NCBI GenBank assembly: GCA_017590115.1
Contig: JAGGNK010006892.1
Span: forward strand, 11,132,429 to 11,196,428
Direction: 5' to 3'
DNA: 64,000 nucleotides
From: Montifringilla adamsi
Lineage: Eukaryota; Chordata; Aves; Passeriformes; Passeridae
In this document: piece by piece, positions 1-12,000 of the stretch
How the letters are laid out: each line of letters opens with the position of its first letter
How positions within the stretch are numbered: position 1 is the stretch's first letter
The notes under the pieces: generated by a model
What the model was told of the DNA's origin: nothing
Database searches by the model: none
What the model saw: only the letters and a program-made list of their open reading frames with translations
Made by a program: the position numbers and the translations under genes

Positions 1-454
1 GAGGACAATGACTCAGAATCCCATGTGTCTGGTGTTTACTAAATTGAATGCAAATTACTGATCAAGAGTTGGAATAGAGCAATTGTTTGTACTATAAACT
101 CTGACTTCCCTCCCCCACCCCTGGCACATCCCCAGGCCATTTTTCAAGGCTGAAGTTAGAAATAACTAAGTATAAAAAAGGCTGCTAGGGCACAATGGAA
201 TTCTCAGTGGTTTCTCTGGATTAACATAGGTTTTAACAAAGGCCTGACATGGATTGATGTTTATCTTGGATTCAATCCATGACTGAGTCACTGGCTTCCA
301 TTTTTAAAACTAATAAAAAAATTCTTCTTAAACACTTGAAACTTTTTACTGCTCAGTGTTCATGTGTGTAGGTACTGTTGATGTGTCTGACTTCTGGGGT
401 TGTATGGATATTTTATTCTTTATATTATACATGAGGATTTTCCTTTTTGATTAG

Positions 455-697
455 TTATTCGTTTTGAACCGGGAGAGAGCCATTCAGAAGATGCAATCAT
501 GATGAACACACCTGTGGTTAAAGCAGCCTTGGAGATGGGATTCAGTAGAAGGCTAATAAAGCAAACAGTGCAAAGTAAAATCTTGGCCACTGGAGAAAAC
601 TACAAGACTGTTAATGATCTTGTGTCTGATCTGCTCATGGCTGAAGATGAGAAGATTGAAGAAGAGAAAGAAAAGCAGTTGGAAGAAGTGGCATCAG
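455..697 (+). CDS. BIRC2: cIAP exon with UBA domain
   Basis: Acceptor TTTTTGATTAG ends at 454 and donor GTAGGC begins at 698. The exon opens two bases into a codon and reads V/I-R-F-E-P-G-E-S then the ubiquitin-binding UBA domain with its MGF loop, followed by a charged E/K linker. It ends one base into the Asp codon completed by the next exon. Confidence 0.94.
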
Positions 698-3309
698 GTA
701 GGCATCAGGCATAAATAAAAGTGAAATCTGCAGCAGTTAGTAATATGTATAGCTTTTATATTTGTTTTTATGCACTAAGTGATTTAGTTTAATTGTGGCT
801 AGGATCAGCTTCTCTAAAAGTGTTGTCAGGATATCTGTATGGAACCAGCAGTCTGAGAATTGTTTCACTCCCTTTCAGGAGAATGATTCATAGCAGAGAC
901 CAAGGGTTCTTCCCAAAGCCTTTTATTTTCCATTTGTGTGCCATTATATTGCTGTTAATGAAACACTTGGTACACTACTATTTTTTGTCCAAATTTGCCT
1001 GCTCTTTAAGCTGCTTGAATCAGTAAGGCACCATATCCACCTGCTAAGGATAGGCCATAAACTTTCACAAATTCAGATTCTGTAAGATGGCCAGAGATCT
1101 GCTTTTCTGTCTGACTCAGCCCATGTATGTCAGCAATTTGTTTATTTGTTGTGTCTTCAACATTTCCTGTTGCTTCAATGCCATGTAAGTTTTGAAGCCT
1201 GAAGAAATCATTCTGATTTTGAGTCTGTGAAGCATAATGAAACTTCTCAATTATAAATGGAATTAAAGATGCTTCTTTCTTAGTTGTATTTCTCTCAAAA
1301 GACCATAGATGGCTTCAGCATTATAATTCTACTGGAAATTTTCTTGTTCTTATTTGTGGTAGAGTATTAAAATAGTCTCCAGAGTCTGGTTGTTCTGTAC
1401 TTCTGGTTTTCTTGTAGGTAGTTGTGTTGGACACTTCGTAGAAGAGCTTTCTTTTATATACAGCCTAGCACTGACAAAAGTTGACCTCTGGCATGTCGAG
1501 GAGTTAGTGTTGGTGTTAGTTTTTTCTTTGCAATCGTCCAGAGAGTGTAGGTCTCACTAATAGGGAATTACACAAGATCCTCTCTGACCATTTAACCTAG
1601 AGATCCGAGGAGGAGGTTTCCTTGCTGAACAGGCTTTGGCTCAGAAGCTGCTTGTATGTGGTTTCCTGAAGTCTGTTCATTACGTAAATACCACTAAAAG
1701 TTGCTGAGTGTTTTATTAATGATGTGTAATAAGCAAACATTGCAAGTTGAGTTTAAAGAACGTATCAATTATTGTTAAACAGAAGTGCAACTTGGAGCAG
1801 TGTATTCCTAATTCTTTTATCTAATTCCCCCTTATGTTCCAGATGATTTGTACTTGATCCAGAAGAATCGAATGGCTTTATTCCAACGTTTAACATGTGT
1901 ACTCCCAATCCTCGGCAGTTTACTATCAGCTAAAGTGATAACAGAACTTGAGCATGATGTTATTAAGCAGAAGACTCAGATACCATTGCAGGCAAGGGAA
2001 CTGATAGATACAATTTTAGTGAAAGGAAATGAAGCAGCCAGCATCTTCAGGAACTGTCTACGAGATTGTGACCCTGTGCTCTACAAGGATTTATTTGGTA
2101 TGTCTCTCTGGTTTCCTTCTGTTTTTAAAGGATATCCTTTTATAGAAGTCTTACCAGTGCTCTCCAACAGTCTAAAGAAAAAGAAACAAACAGATGCTGT
2201 TTGAACATAGATTAGTTAAATGATAAGGTTTTTTTTCTTTTATTCTAGTGGAGAAGACCATCAAGTATGTTCCCACAGAAGATGTTTCAGGTACCTTAAA
2301 TTCTACCTTCTTATCTTAAAAGACTGTAGAACAAACAGCTAACATAAAAAAGAAAATTACTTCGGTTAAGAAGAAGGTTTGGTGCTTTACTCCCTCTCTA
2401 ATTCTGCTTTAGTAATACTGCCTGAAAAATTTAACCAAAAGTTAAGTGCATGTGCATACTTGCAAGTAAGTCTATCAGCTCTAAGCTGTATCCTGTGCCT
2501 TGTCATGCTTTTGCACATCACAGGATGTAGAGCTTTCTGGAGCTCAGCAATTGAAAAAGGACATGCTGGTCTTGATCCCGATATAAGCATTCGGGCATTT
2601 GGTAAAGCCTGGAGAATAAACAGTTGGTTAGCATTTCAGAACATATATCATCTCTGCTTTTCCAGAGTGGGTGTAGATGTCCTGAGATCTAGCTTGACAA
2701 CAGGTGTGTAGATAAAAACTTGTCAGACATGAGATTGAGTTTGCTCTGGTCCTGCAGTTTAATCTGTTAATAAACTGCAGAAAAGTATACAAGCCTGGAT
2801 ATAGCCACTTCCACCAGTCAGGCTGTGTTTGTGTTTCTGATATCCAACCAAGAAAAGTACAACATTTGCTAAAATGTAAACACTGGTTGGCCTCCAACCC
2901 CTGGGCTGTGTCCATCATCTCACAGAACTGGAAAGTACAGACTAGTTCCTTCCATGCCGCTTTCTGAGCTCTGAAAAATGCTCACTGCCATCTATATTTA
3001 GTCAATACAGGTAGAGAAATAAAAGGTGAAAAGGGGCATGGCTACACTCTAAATAAATACATTTTGATCTATTCACATATGTCCAGGCTGACAAAAATAT
3101 AACTATTTTTTCCAGGTTTACCTATGGAAGAACAATTAAGAAGATTGCAAGAGGAAAGAACGTGTAAAGTTTGCATGGACAAAGAAGTTTCTATTGTTTT
3201 TATTCCATGTGGTCACTTAGTGGTGTGCAAAGAATGTGCACCATCCCTTAGGAAATGCCCTATTTGCAGGGGGACAATAAAGGGTACAGTCCGGACATTT
3301 CTTTCGTAA
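455..3309 (+). CDS. BIRC2: Cellular inhibitor of apoptosis (cIAP, BIRC2/BIRC3 type), 3' four coding exons
   Basis: Exons 455-697, 1843-2097, 2249-2290 and 3116-3309 join in phase to give the last 243 residues of a cIAP; the BIR domains and 5' exons lie before the window. The order is a UBA domain (around [15 protein letters not shown]), a CARD (from [11 protein letters not shown] to LYKDLF) and a C-terminal RING finger ([21 protein letters not shown]), ending in TVRTFLS as in mammalian cIAP1/2. The family are RING E3 ubiquitin ligases that bind TRAF2 and ubiquitinate RIPK1 and NIK in TNF-receptor signalling, in cytosol and nucleus. All RING cysteines and the histidine are present and no frame break is seen. 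The downstream TMEM123 neighbour fits the conserved locus. BIRC2 and BIRC3 are not safely told apart here because birds appear to carry one such gene (the chicken one was named ITA), so the symbol is tentative. Confidence 0.95.
698..1842 (+). other. cIAP intron between UBA and CARD exons
   Basis: Ordinary intron sequence with GT and AG ends and no repeat or RNA gene that I recognise. Confidence 0.8.
1843..2097 (+). CDS. BIRC2: cIAP exon with CARD domain
   Basis: Acceptor TATGTTCCAG ends at 1842 and donor GTATGT begins at 2098. The 255-bp exon encodes the CARD helix bundle ([34 protein letters not shown]). In this family the CARD restrains RING dimerisation and ligase activity. Confidence 0.95.
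2249..2290 (+). CDS. BIRC2: cIAP short linker exon
   Basis: A 42-bp exon between acceptor TTTATTCTAG and donor GTACCT. It encodes [15 protein letters not shown] (the last codon is completed by the next exon), matching the CARD-RING linker of mammalian cIAPs. Too short to show up as an ORF by itself. Confidence 0.9.
2291..3115 (+). other. cIAP last intron
   Basis: Intron between the linker and RING exons. Short open frames occur on both strands (for example 2379-2711 plus), but none has a recognisable domain and none is joined by splice signals to the gene. Confidence 0.75.
3116..3309 (+). CDS. BIRC2: cIAP terminal exon with RING finger
   Basis: Acceptor ATTTTTTCCAG ends at 3115; TAA stop at 3307-3309. 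It encodes [16 protein letters not shown], then the C3HC4 RING with paired cysteines in CKVC, CGH, CKEC and CPIC, and the conserved C-terminus needed for RING dimerisation. Confidence 0.96.
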
Positions 3310-4012
3310 AGAGGGAAATTTGCAAAATGTCTTTGTTCTGCCATCCTCCAGCTGCTGAGGCTTAACATAGCAGTATCTTAAGAATGGAAAACTGGGGTAC
3401 AGAAGAGGACTAATCAACTACCTAACAAAGTTTTGTGATAGTAAAGTGTATCCTCATTATGATGTGTGTATGATTATGTATAGAAGGCCTTCGGTGCCAA
3501 AGATTCTCTGTTTATAAAACTAACTCGATATTAGGGTGAGGTTTTTGTGGCGTTCCTTTCTGAGTAGGGAAAATAGTTTCACTTATGTCACTTTTATTCA
3601 AAGAAGTTTTTTGTTAAGTTCCTAAAATGGAGTTTGGCATAACTCTTCTTACGAGTTTCCTCCATGTGGATGTGAGGAAATATACTAAAATTGCTATTAT
3701 TAATAGTTAATGTTAATTAACTTAAGCTACTTCTGGTTTAGCTTTCTTCTCGACTTAAGGAGAAAAGAGGCTAACTTGCAGGAACAGCAGGACTTCTAAA
3801 GTTTTTTCATGTCTTGATACTTGTATAGTAATGTATATTACTAATAGTTTTTATGAAGACTGAATTAAAATATTTCTACTTCTCAAACTTGGGCTTGTTT
3901 ACTCTGTTGCCATTGTTGACCTTTCTCTGTAGACTGCAGTGATTAGAATGCTGACAAAAGTTTGGGGTTGTTTGCCTGCAAAAGTACAATAAAACTTCGT
4001 TCCATTTGTCTT
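3310..4012 (+). promoter_or_regulatory. BIRC2: cIAP 3' UTR with poly(A) signal AATAAA at 3988-3993
   Basis: The AT-rich stretch after the stop codon contains ATTTA-like motifs and ends with AATAAA at 3988-3993, followed within 25 bases by a T/GT-rich tract (GTCTTTCTTTTATTTTT) typical of a cleavage site. The UTR end is inferred. An ATTAAA-like signal near 3863 could give a shorter form. Confidence 0.6.
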
Positions 4013-7000
4013 TCTTTTATTTTTGAACAGGGAAGTGAACTTCTCTGCTGTTTGGTGATTTCCTCTTTATTTAAAAACGAGTAGCCCCCAAAAACCCCAA
4101 CAGCATCTGATACTTCCTTCTGAATTGTTTTTTCAAATGACAGAAATCCTGGTCCTCGTGACCTTAAAGATGAGACAGAGGGTAGCGATACAGTTTGTGC
4201 TAGGGATTAAATGTAAAAGCTACTTTTCTGTGTTTGGAACTTCATAGGTATTGTGCAGTTAAATAATAGGATCTCCCAGGCACCTCTGAAGTTTTGGGTT
4301 TTGTTTAATAAGCTGATATTTTGGGAGCTCCTATTCACTTACTGGTTGACTCATTACCTTTTTCAGCTTTGTATCCCTAGACTTGCATGGTGGATACCTC
4401 CAAAGAGAGGTATCCACAGGTAGTTTGAAAGGATTTCATGTCAGTTACTGGAAGAATACTGCCAGGTTAATGGCAACAGGTCCTGCAGTGGTGGAGTCAG
4501 TTTGTCTGACATTAAATGAGAGCCAGTCATCTTCAGTCCACAGTTGCCCACACTTAGAGCCTGAGTGTGGATAAGTCTTCAGTCCAGACCTGGATTCTTT
4601 ACCTGTAGGTTGGCTTGCTGTAATTCTTTCAAATGCAGACTTTTGTTTAACTTTATTACATGTACATATCTTCCATTTATTTTTATTACTAAAAATGTAA
4701 ATGTTTCAAACCTAGTATGTAGTTTTAAACAGCTTTGATTCATGTGCTTTTCCTTGTTTTGAAATGCCTCTAAAAGCTGTTTTGTCTTGTGTAACAACTT
4801 AAGAAGTTTTCACAACCTTTGACAACTTTTTAAGTAAGCTCAGGACTTGAAATTTCATTAATTTGTTCCAGGTGAGAAATTAGTAATATTAGAACGAAGT
4901 GTACTTTCTACAGATTAAGATAAACCTGCAGGGGGAGGTCGGGCTCACCTGAAGAGTGTGGAGTTGCTAGCAGGTTCACCTTGTTTCTGAGCAGGGAAGA
5001 GGATAGGAAAAAACATACTAGCAGGCAGACTTTTTAATCAATGCATTTTTCTTTAGAACTGCGTGGGGTGAGAGTTTTTCAGACACTGCAATTAACTACA
5101 TATAAATGAGATGAGAGGATATTCAGGGCTTTAGAAAGTGTTCAGTATCATTTGTGATGCCTGTGTGTATCTCCCTCAGGTCCTGCAACACACCAGTCAG
5201 CCCATCACTGAATGTTTTGAATATCCCTTCAAATAGCAGCTTCAAACAGCACTGGGTGTCTTCTGCACTAGGCACTTGAATTGCTTTGAGAAGAGGAAGA
5301 ACTTGATCTAGAAACTAATGGGTAAAACTCTGTGACCTAGTTTTGGCAGGAAGGCTGACGTAGATTATGACTCTCTGCTACGCCCTGCTATAATGACTGG
5401 GTGTCCTGATTGATAATGCTGTGCATGTGAGCACTTATACTCTCCATAGGACTAGTCCTCTAGTCAGGTTTGTCTGTAGCACATTGCAAACAACCCTGGC
5501 AAAAGGTTAAACCATGGGTAACAGTCTAGTGTTTCACTGAGAGAGGGTCAAGTGACTTCTGTCACTTGTGAACCAGCTGACCATGCTCACACTTCATTCT
5601 GCATCAACTTCCTTCTTTGAAAGCTTTTTCCAGAGCTCTGACCAGGTTAAACAATAAATAAGCCCCTTCCCCCAGCATCCTGTGCAGCTCTGCTGACTGA
5701 GCAGCTCAAGTTCTTGGAATCAGTGTTTCAGCCCCATGGCTTGTCATGAGGTGACAGCGTGTGTTTGCAAGGCTTAGAGGGTGTGGAGGATGTGAACCTC
5801 GGAATCGTTGGACTTTAGTGGTCAGACTTGCTGTGGGATGCAGACAGAAGGATGCATGCAGATAGATTGCATACATCCTGTGTCCGGAGCACAGTATTCC
5901 CAGCTGGAGCACAAACATTTTTTGAAAATAACACAGCAGCTGTGAGGACCATCAATTGAGACTCCCTCAGTACTGTCTAGAAAATGCGTTTACTTTCTCC
6001 ACAGGTCCATTCTCATTCCCTCTGCTTCCACATTGCAGCTAAATTCTTAGCCTCTTGAGTTCTCTAGGCAATTTCCAGTCTCTGATGCCCTTCCACTTTG
6101 CTTTTGGTAATACTGTCACATTGTTGCTCACATCTTTTTCAACAAAGCATGTTAAGAATGCTATGTAACTCTTTAGCACAAAAATGGAACGGCATGAGTA
6201 CATAAGAGCTCTGAACAATGAAGAAAGGTATGAAATATTTACAAAAGGATAATGTTCAAGTTACTGAACATTGTCACAGCAACATGATCTTGCTTTAACA
6301 GTATGGGTTTTTTTTTTTTTTTTTAAATAAAAACACAAGTATAGCACTGCATTTCCAGCCTGCCTTGAAGCCTCTGATGCAGAGCCCCATCAAACCAATT
6401 AAGCTGGAAGTGCTATGATGCTATGATTTGGTACTGGAATACAGGCTAAAGGAGCTGCATGAAAAGGAAAGACCTGTGGGATGAAGGCAGAATGCTGCAG
6501 CCCTGAGATGTGACTATAAGTTTGATCTTGATGTGTTTGAAGAGCAAAAGTAACATTTATGAAAGCTAACCTAAACTGGCCATGTTCTGTAGTCAGTGAG
6601 TGACTCCCCCAGCTGCAATATTAAATAAAAACACTTTAACATGAAGCACAAACCCATGAATATGAAGGGTAAAATGTTTGCAGAGGGGTTGTGTGGAAGA
6701 GCTGCAATAATGAATTGAATGCTGGTGATGGGCTTAAAAAAACGTGACCTTGCAAATGCAATTCCTTGATGTGTCAGCAGAGGGGCTCCTAAGGCAGTCG
6801 GAATTAGGAACTGCATTGCTCGGCCACCAGCACTGAAAGGAAACACACACACAGTAGACAGACTAGAAACAATTGCATAATCTTTACAAGTATTAGTAAA
6901 CTCAGTTAAGGAAGGGCTGAATGACCAGAGCATCAGCTCCCTTTATAAATCAGTAACAAAGCTGGGGTTTCACTTCCTGTTGGAAAGCAAAGATAAGATA

Positions 7001-7294
7001 AAATTCATCAATTGCACTGCCCTTGGTCTAGGTTCCAAACACCTGAAAGGAGGTCTGGTATTATGTTTGCACTGACACTTCTGAAGTCTTAAGCACATAC
7101 TTCTGCTTTACTGTAGTAATTAGATTACAGAATAAATTAAAAATTATTGAACTAACAAAAATGAACTAGGTCTGGTATTCTAGTATTTAAAAGTATATAT
7201 AGTAGATCCTTCTTATCAAATGGTTACGACTGTGGAAAGGACTGAGGGAATTACAAAACCAGATAATAACTTAAAAATTCAACTTAAATTAATA
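4013..7294. other. Intergenic DNA between cIAP and TMEM123 (convergent 3' ends)
   Basis: No coding exon recognised. It holds the short hairpin at 4390-4417, a run of about 17 T at 6308, and otherwise unremarkable AT-rich sequence. The open frame 6571-6933 (minus, 120 codons) has no recognisable domain. Confidence 0.6.
4390..4417. repeat. Perfect 11-bp inverted repeat with 6-nt loop
   Basis: GTGGATACCTC (4390-4400) and its exact reverse complement GAGGTATCCAC (4407-4417) flank CAAAGA. It lies about 400 bp past the cIAP poly(A) signal. Confidence 0.85.
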
Positions 7295-9072
7295 GTAACT
7301 CCAAAGATTTAATTTTATTTGTCTGTACAACAGAGGTGAGACAATCCCAGTAACTGAGTTGCACTTAACTATCTTAATTTCTACAAAGCAAGGAATTACA
7401 GTTCTATGAAAGAATTGTTTCCGTAACTCTTCAAGTCAAATCCAGTAATATTCCACCAAACAAAACAATTAACAAAAAATACAAAAGTTACTTCAGATCA
7501 CTCTCTCTCCCCTGACCCTCAAATGCAGTAAAAAAAATGAAACAGCCCTGTTACCCCCTTTTCAGGTGAGTAGCTAGTAAGATGACTCATGAGTCATGGT
7601 TTGCTGTGCCTTGCAAACAGTTTTACTTATTCCATGTGAAAAAGGAAAAAGCCCCATATAGCCACTTTAACATCGCATGTCGGAATAAACTATTGCTTAA
7701 GAAAATAATCGGTTCCAGAGTAGTTACATTTTCCCTGATGAGTTGTTCCCCAGCCCCCAACAGACCTGTGTGCGCTTCCCTCTGTGACTTTCCTCACCTG
7801 TCACCATCTCCCCTGTGCCCAGCATGAGGGACTGGTGCCAGCAGTAACCAGGACAGTCAAACCCCACACACCAACCCTCTTCACTGGGGACGGGTCTACA
7901 AGTGAAGCCTGAGCAAGACTGAACAGCCATTCAGTGACTTAAAGAGACACAGGCCTGTGTTTCCTGATCCTTGTCCTAGTTTTCCTTACAGGAGTGTAAG
8001 TCAGGACACCAACTACCGAAGACAGCAGATTTACCTTAGTGGACCTGCAGAAGTGACATGGGAACAGCACCAACCGTCCTGCACAGGACCCCAAAAGCAC
8101 ATGAGCCTTCAGCTAAAGGTGTGCTCAGAGATGCCCCAGTGCCTTCGGCTGGGCTTTTGACCAGAACTCTGTACATCTGTGCAGCAGGACCAAGTTCTGA
8201 AAAGAGCTGTAAAAATGCAGTTTATAGTCTGCTAAAATGCTGTCTTATAGGTTTTCCCTTCTCTATATAACTTTGAATGATTATCAAATGCTGCTAAAAC
8301 ACTGCAGACAGCTTCGTAATAATAAAAACCAAGAGCTAAGTGATTGCTACCTTCAAATTAAAGCAAATTTTAGAATTTTTTAAACATTTATAATGGCAAA
8401 ATTACTTTTCTCAATTTGCATTAAATCTTCAGTTGCATGAGCTTCATTACAGCCTGCTAGAAAAAAAAGCAGCTTTTAGAGAAAAGGGTTATGGATGGAT
8501 ACTTCCATTCTGTCCATGTTTCCGGCAGCTACTCTCCTTATACAGCCTATTAAGGAAAGCATCTGCAGCTCACTCACGAGCTAATGTCTGACATTTAGAG
8601 TACTCATTATCACTTTCTATACAGTTATCTAACCACAACTCCTTTGAAGCCTATTAAAAATTAACTGAGTTGTTCAAAACCTGAAATTTCTAAAGTTCAC
8701 ATCAAACTTCAAAATAAATATAATTTAATACAAAATTTTAGAAAAAAACCCCCTGAACTTACTTAGAATTGCACTGATGCAATTGCCTGTGCTAGTAATT
8801 AGCTATTTCAGAGAGCTGTGTGTGTACCTTAAAATGACTCAACATGTGATTTTCTCTAAATCTGGTTATAAGTACTGGAAAAAGAAAATACTGTCTCTAC
8901 AAAGTGCTGAGTTCCTCTCACAAGACCCAATGTAAAAAATCAGGACGTTTAAAAGCTCAACATTTTGCAGGATAACACTCAAGACAGATAATCTTTATGA
9001 AAGAAACTCTTTCAGAAGATACAACAGGTGTGACAGGGTGGGTTTCCAACACTGTCTTCTCTGAAGTCTGCT
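7295..9072 (-). promoter_or_regulatory. TMEM123: Probable TMEM123 3' UTR, poly(A) signal at 7314-7319
   Basis: Reading down the minus strand from the TMEM123 stop, the first AATAAA I find is at 7319-7314 (TTTATT on plus), giving a UTR of about 1.75 kb. Mammalian TMEM123 also has a long 3' UTR. The extent is inferred. Confidence 0.45.
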
Positions 9073-9097
9073 TTAAATGATGGCATCGTGTTCATCA
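9073..9097 (-). CDS. TMEM123: TMEM123 exon 6, C-terminal tail
   Basis: Acceptor CTGTTACAG precedes 9097. The 25-bp coding part completes Ile181 and encodes DEHDAII then TAA. It was found by looking for the conserved tail after the previous exon ended at a GTAAGT donor. Confidence 0.9.
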
Positions 9098-12000
9098 CTG
9101 TAACAGAAACACAGTAATTAATGTTCTGCACTACAAGCAACAGTCCACATGAGAAAGAGCCACCCAGATGCTGCTGAGAAGGTTATTTTGTGAGCAGAGG
9201 ACGCCTTGCTAGGAAGGAGTAAGGACACACTGATCTGGGAATTACAGTACTCTCTGAGCCAAGCCTGACATTAGTTGGAACAGTTTTGTTTTGTCAACAC
9301 TCCTCCAGCCTGACTGGCCTCATTAACACCTTGTCTTTCACGTGTCATACATATATTCAAAGCCACTGCACAAGCTCAGCAGCAAGTCCCCTTTGTTTTG
9401 AAGATGCTGTTGATGTGAATTTTACAATACCCATTCACAAACACCACTTTGGGTGAAGGTGCAGCAGGGACTGGCTTCGCTCCATGACCAGTAAGGAGGA
9501 GTCAAGATGGAGAGAAAAAAAAGCCTGAACACCAGTATCCCAACACTCTTTTAGTGTCATCCATCTCAGTCAAGAAGCTTGTTTTAACTGAGGCGATGTC
9601 ATTAGATATCATCTCAGTTAAAACAAGCTTCTTGACTGAGATGGATGATACTAAAGAGGTAAAGGAAAAGAAAAGCAACCTAGTTCTTAAACTAAATGTA
9701 GGTGAGTCCTGAAGCCTGGAGTAGAGCTGAGCATAAACAGCAAGTGAGATGGTAAGATAAGAAATTGGTAAAGATAAGAAACTTTGATTAGAATTTGCTT
9801 TATATTCATGGCAAGGGAGAGGAAAACATGAAAGAATGAACAGACAGAGTCTAGGAGAAAAAAGAAATCTTGCAAACTGCAGAAAGTTTCAATGAAATGT
9901 TAACTATTCATGGACTAGCTAAAAGACAAGGATACTTTTAAAATGAATAGAATTGTTTTATACAATAGATCAGAGGAAAAAACACACAGAAGAGAGAGAT
10001 AATACTAATGAGGAATGGCAGAAGTGGTGAAAGACAAAACATCAGAGTTAAATCACTTAATGATATTAACATAATGTACATTAAACAAATGTATCATTCT
10101 ACCCATTTGGTTTTCCTTTTCCCCCTCAAGAAAGTAATAAATGGCCAAGGGACAAGCCCTTGGGAACTTACATGGTTCTGTACTGAATGCCTCTTCTAGA
10201 GTGGTAAGTTTTGCATCCAATGTAGAGAATGACTAGGACTCCAAGAGTCAGCACAATGCCACCTACAAAACTGCCCACATCAAATCTGGAGGTTCTGACT
10301 ACGACAGCCTCTGATTTTGATGTGGCTGAAAAGAAGAAAACAAAAGGCACATTTTACAGAGCTTGCAAAATTATGTTTTGAGGGACTACTCTACATCCTG
10401 CCCTCACTACTGATTTATCACCTAAATATCCAATCAGACAAATTTAACCAACATCAACTGACAAGATACAAGCCAAGCACATAAAGGTAAGGCTCTGGTT
10501 TTAAGTGCCATATTCTAGTGACATGGGCACAGCTGATCCAACTGCTTGCTGTCTCTGAAAGACCAACTGCTCCTTCTCTCCACCTCCCTTTTTTCCCCTC
10601 TTCTCCCCGCCTTCTACACATGGAGCTCCTGCCCTTCTTAGGTCAGTTCTAGTGTTTTTCATACCCTCCATGAGCCAATTTAACTCATTAAAGTGGCCTG
10701 AAATGAACCCAAGCATAAAAGGAAGCTGCTTTCATTCAGATGAGCATACTGAGCCATCCTGCAAGAGGGGGTCTAACAGCCTCTAAGTCCGTCAGGGTAG
10801 TGGGAGCAGAACACCTGGTGGCAATGAGCTGTTGGGATTACTTTACCTTGTCTCGTGGAATTGTACCCTCACAGTCCCAAGTGAGATCAGCTCTGCAGCC
10901 CGACACAAACATTGACACAGACAACATGGCCTCAGATAAGCCATAGCTGTTTCACTGCTAGAACTGGTTACATCTGCTACAAATCCACCTAAAGACCAGT
11001 CAGTGCCCAGTTCTGTTTGTACTTGCTACACACCGTGTTACATGATCAAGTTCTTTTGGCGACACCTTCACCCACCCAATGATGTTTCACTGATATGTGA
11101 GCACTCCTGATGTGTTCAGAAGTGCAAGCATGAAGTGATGGGAACACAGCCAAATGCAAGGAAATACTGAATTCTGCACTCACTGTTTTTGTATTACCAG
11201 GTACAGTTAAACTGTATTTGACAACTTTTACATAAGGGGTGACTCATGCACAGTCATGCTCTACTGTTAGGGTAACATTCATTACATTGCTAACAGAACT
11301 CAGTCTTTTTACCAAGCCAGTAGACATATTTTGAGATACAGGTCAGCTGTGAAAAAGGAAGTATTAGAGAGGAGTTCAAATAAACTGCAGAAAAGAGAGC
11401 TGAACAAACACAGAAGTTGTATTCAAAACCAAGGCTTTCTCCTTTGCATTGCTGATCTCCTTGCTGGTGGCTGCTGGATAAGACCACTTGCACTTTTTTT
11501 CCTTTCCCTAAATCCATCAGACTTCTCAGGTTAAGTGAGTTTTAAGTTAAGTGGAGTGCTCAGAGCAACATTATTGTATCCAGCTTAGTAATGAATTCCC
11601 ACTTTAGTCTTGTTTTTTAGCATGCAAATGCCTTCTATCTTCTTTTTTTTGACACTGCTGTAAACCCAACTGTTCTACAACCCATGTGAACGTCCATCCA
11701 AGCCTTTATGAGCTTCCAGAGCTGCGAACTCACCTGTTACAGAAGCGGAGGAAGTCTTAGAAGTGGTCACCGCTGTAACGTTGGCTTGTGGCGATGTGAC
11801 TGGTGAGGCTGTGGTGGGTGCTGCCGTCTGGTTGGTTTTGGTGGGCTCAGTTGTCAGGATCACAGATGTGGTGGTGCTGTTGGGCTGACTGGTACTGGTC
11901 AGATTGGTAGTACTGCTGGACACACCTGGAAATTTTTGGGATACCACGCAGAAAAATTAATGAAAATAAACAATGGCACACTCATTAAGTAAGACCACAT

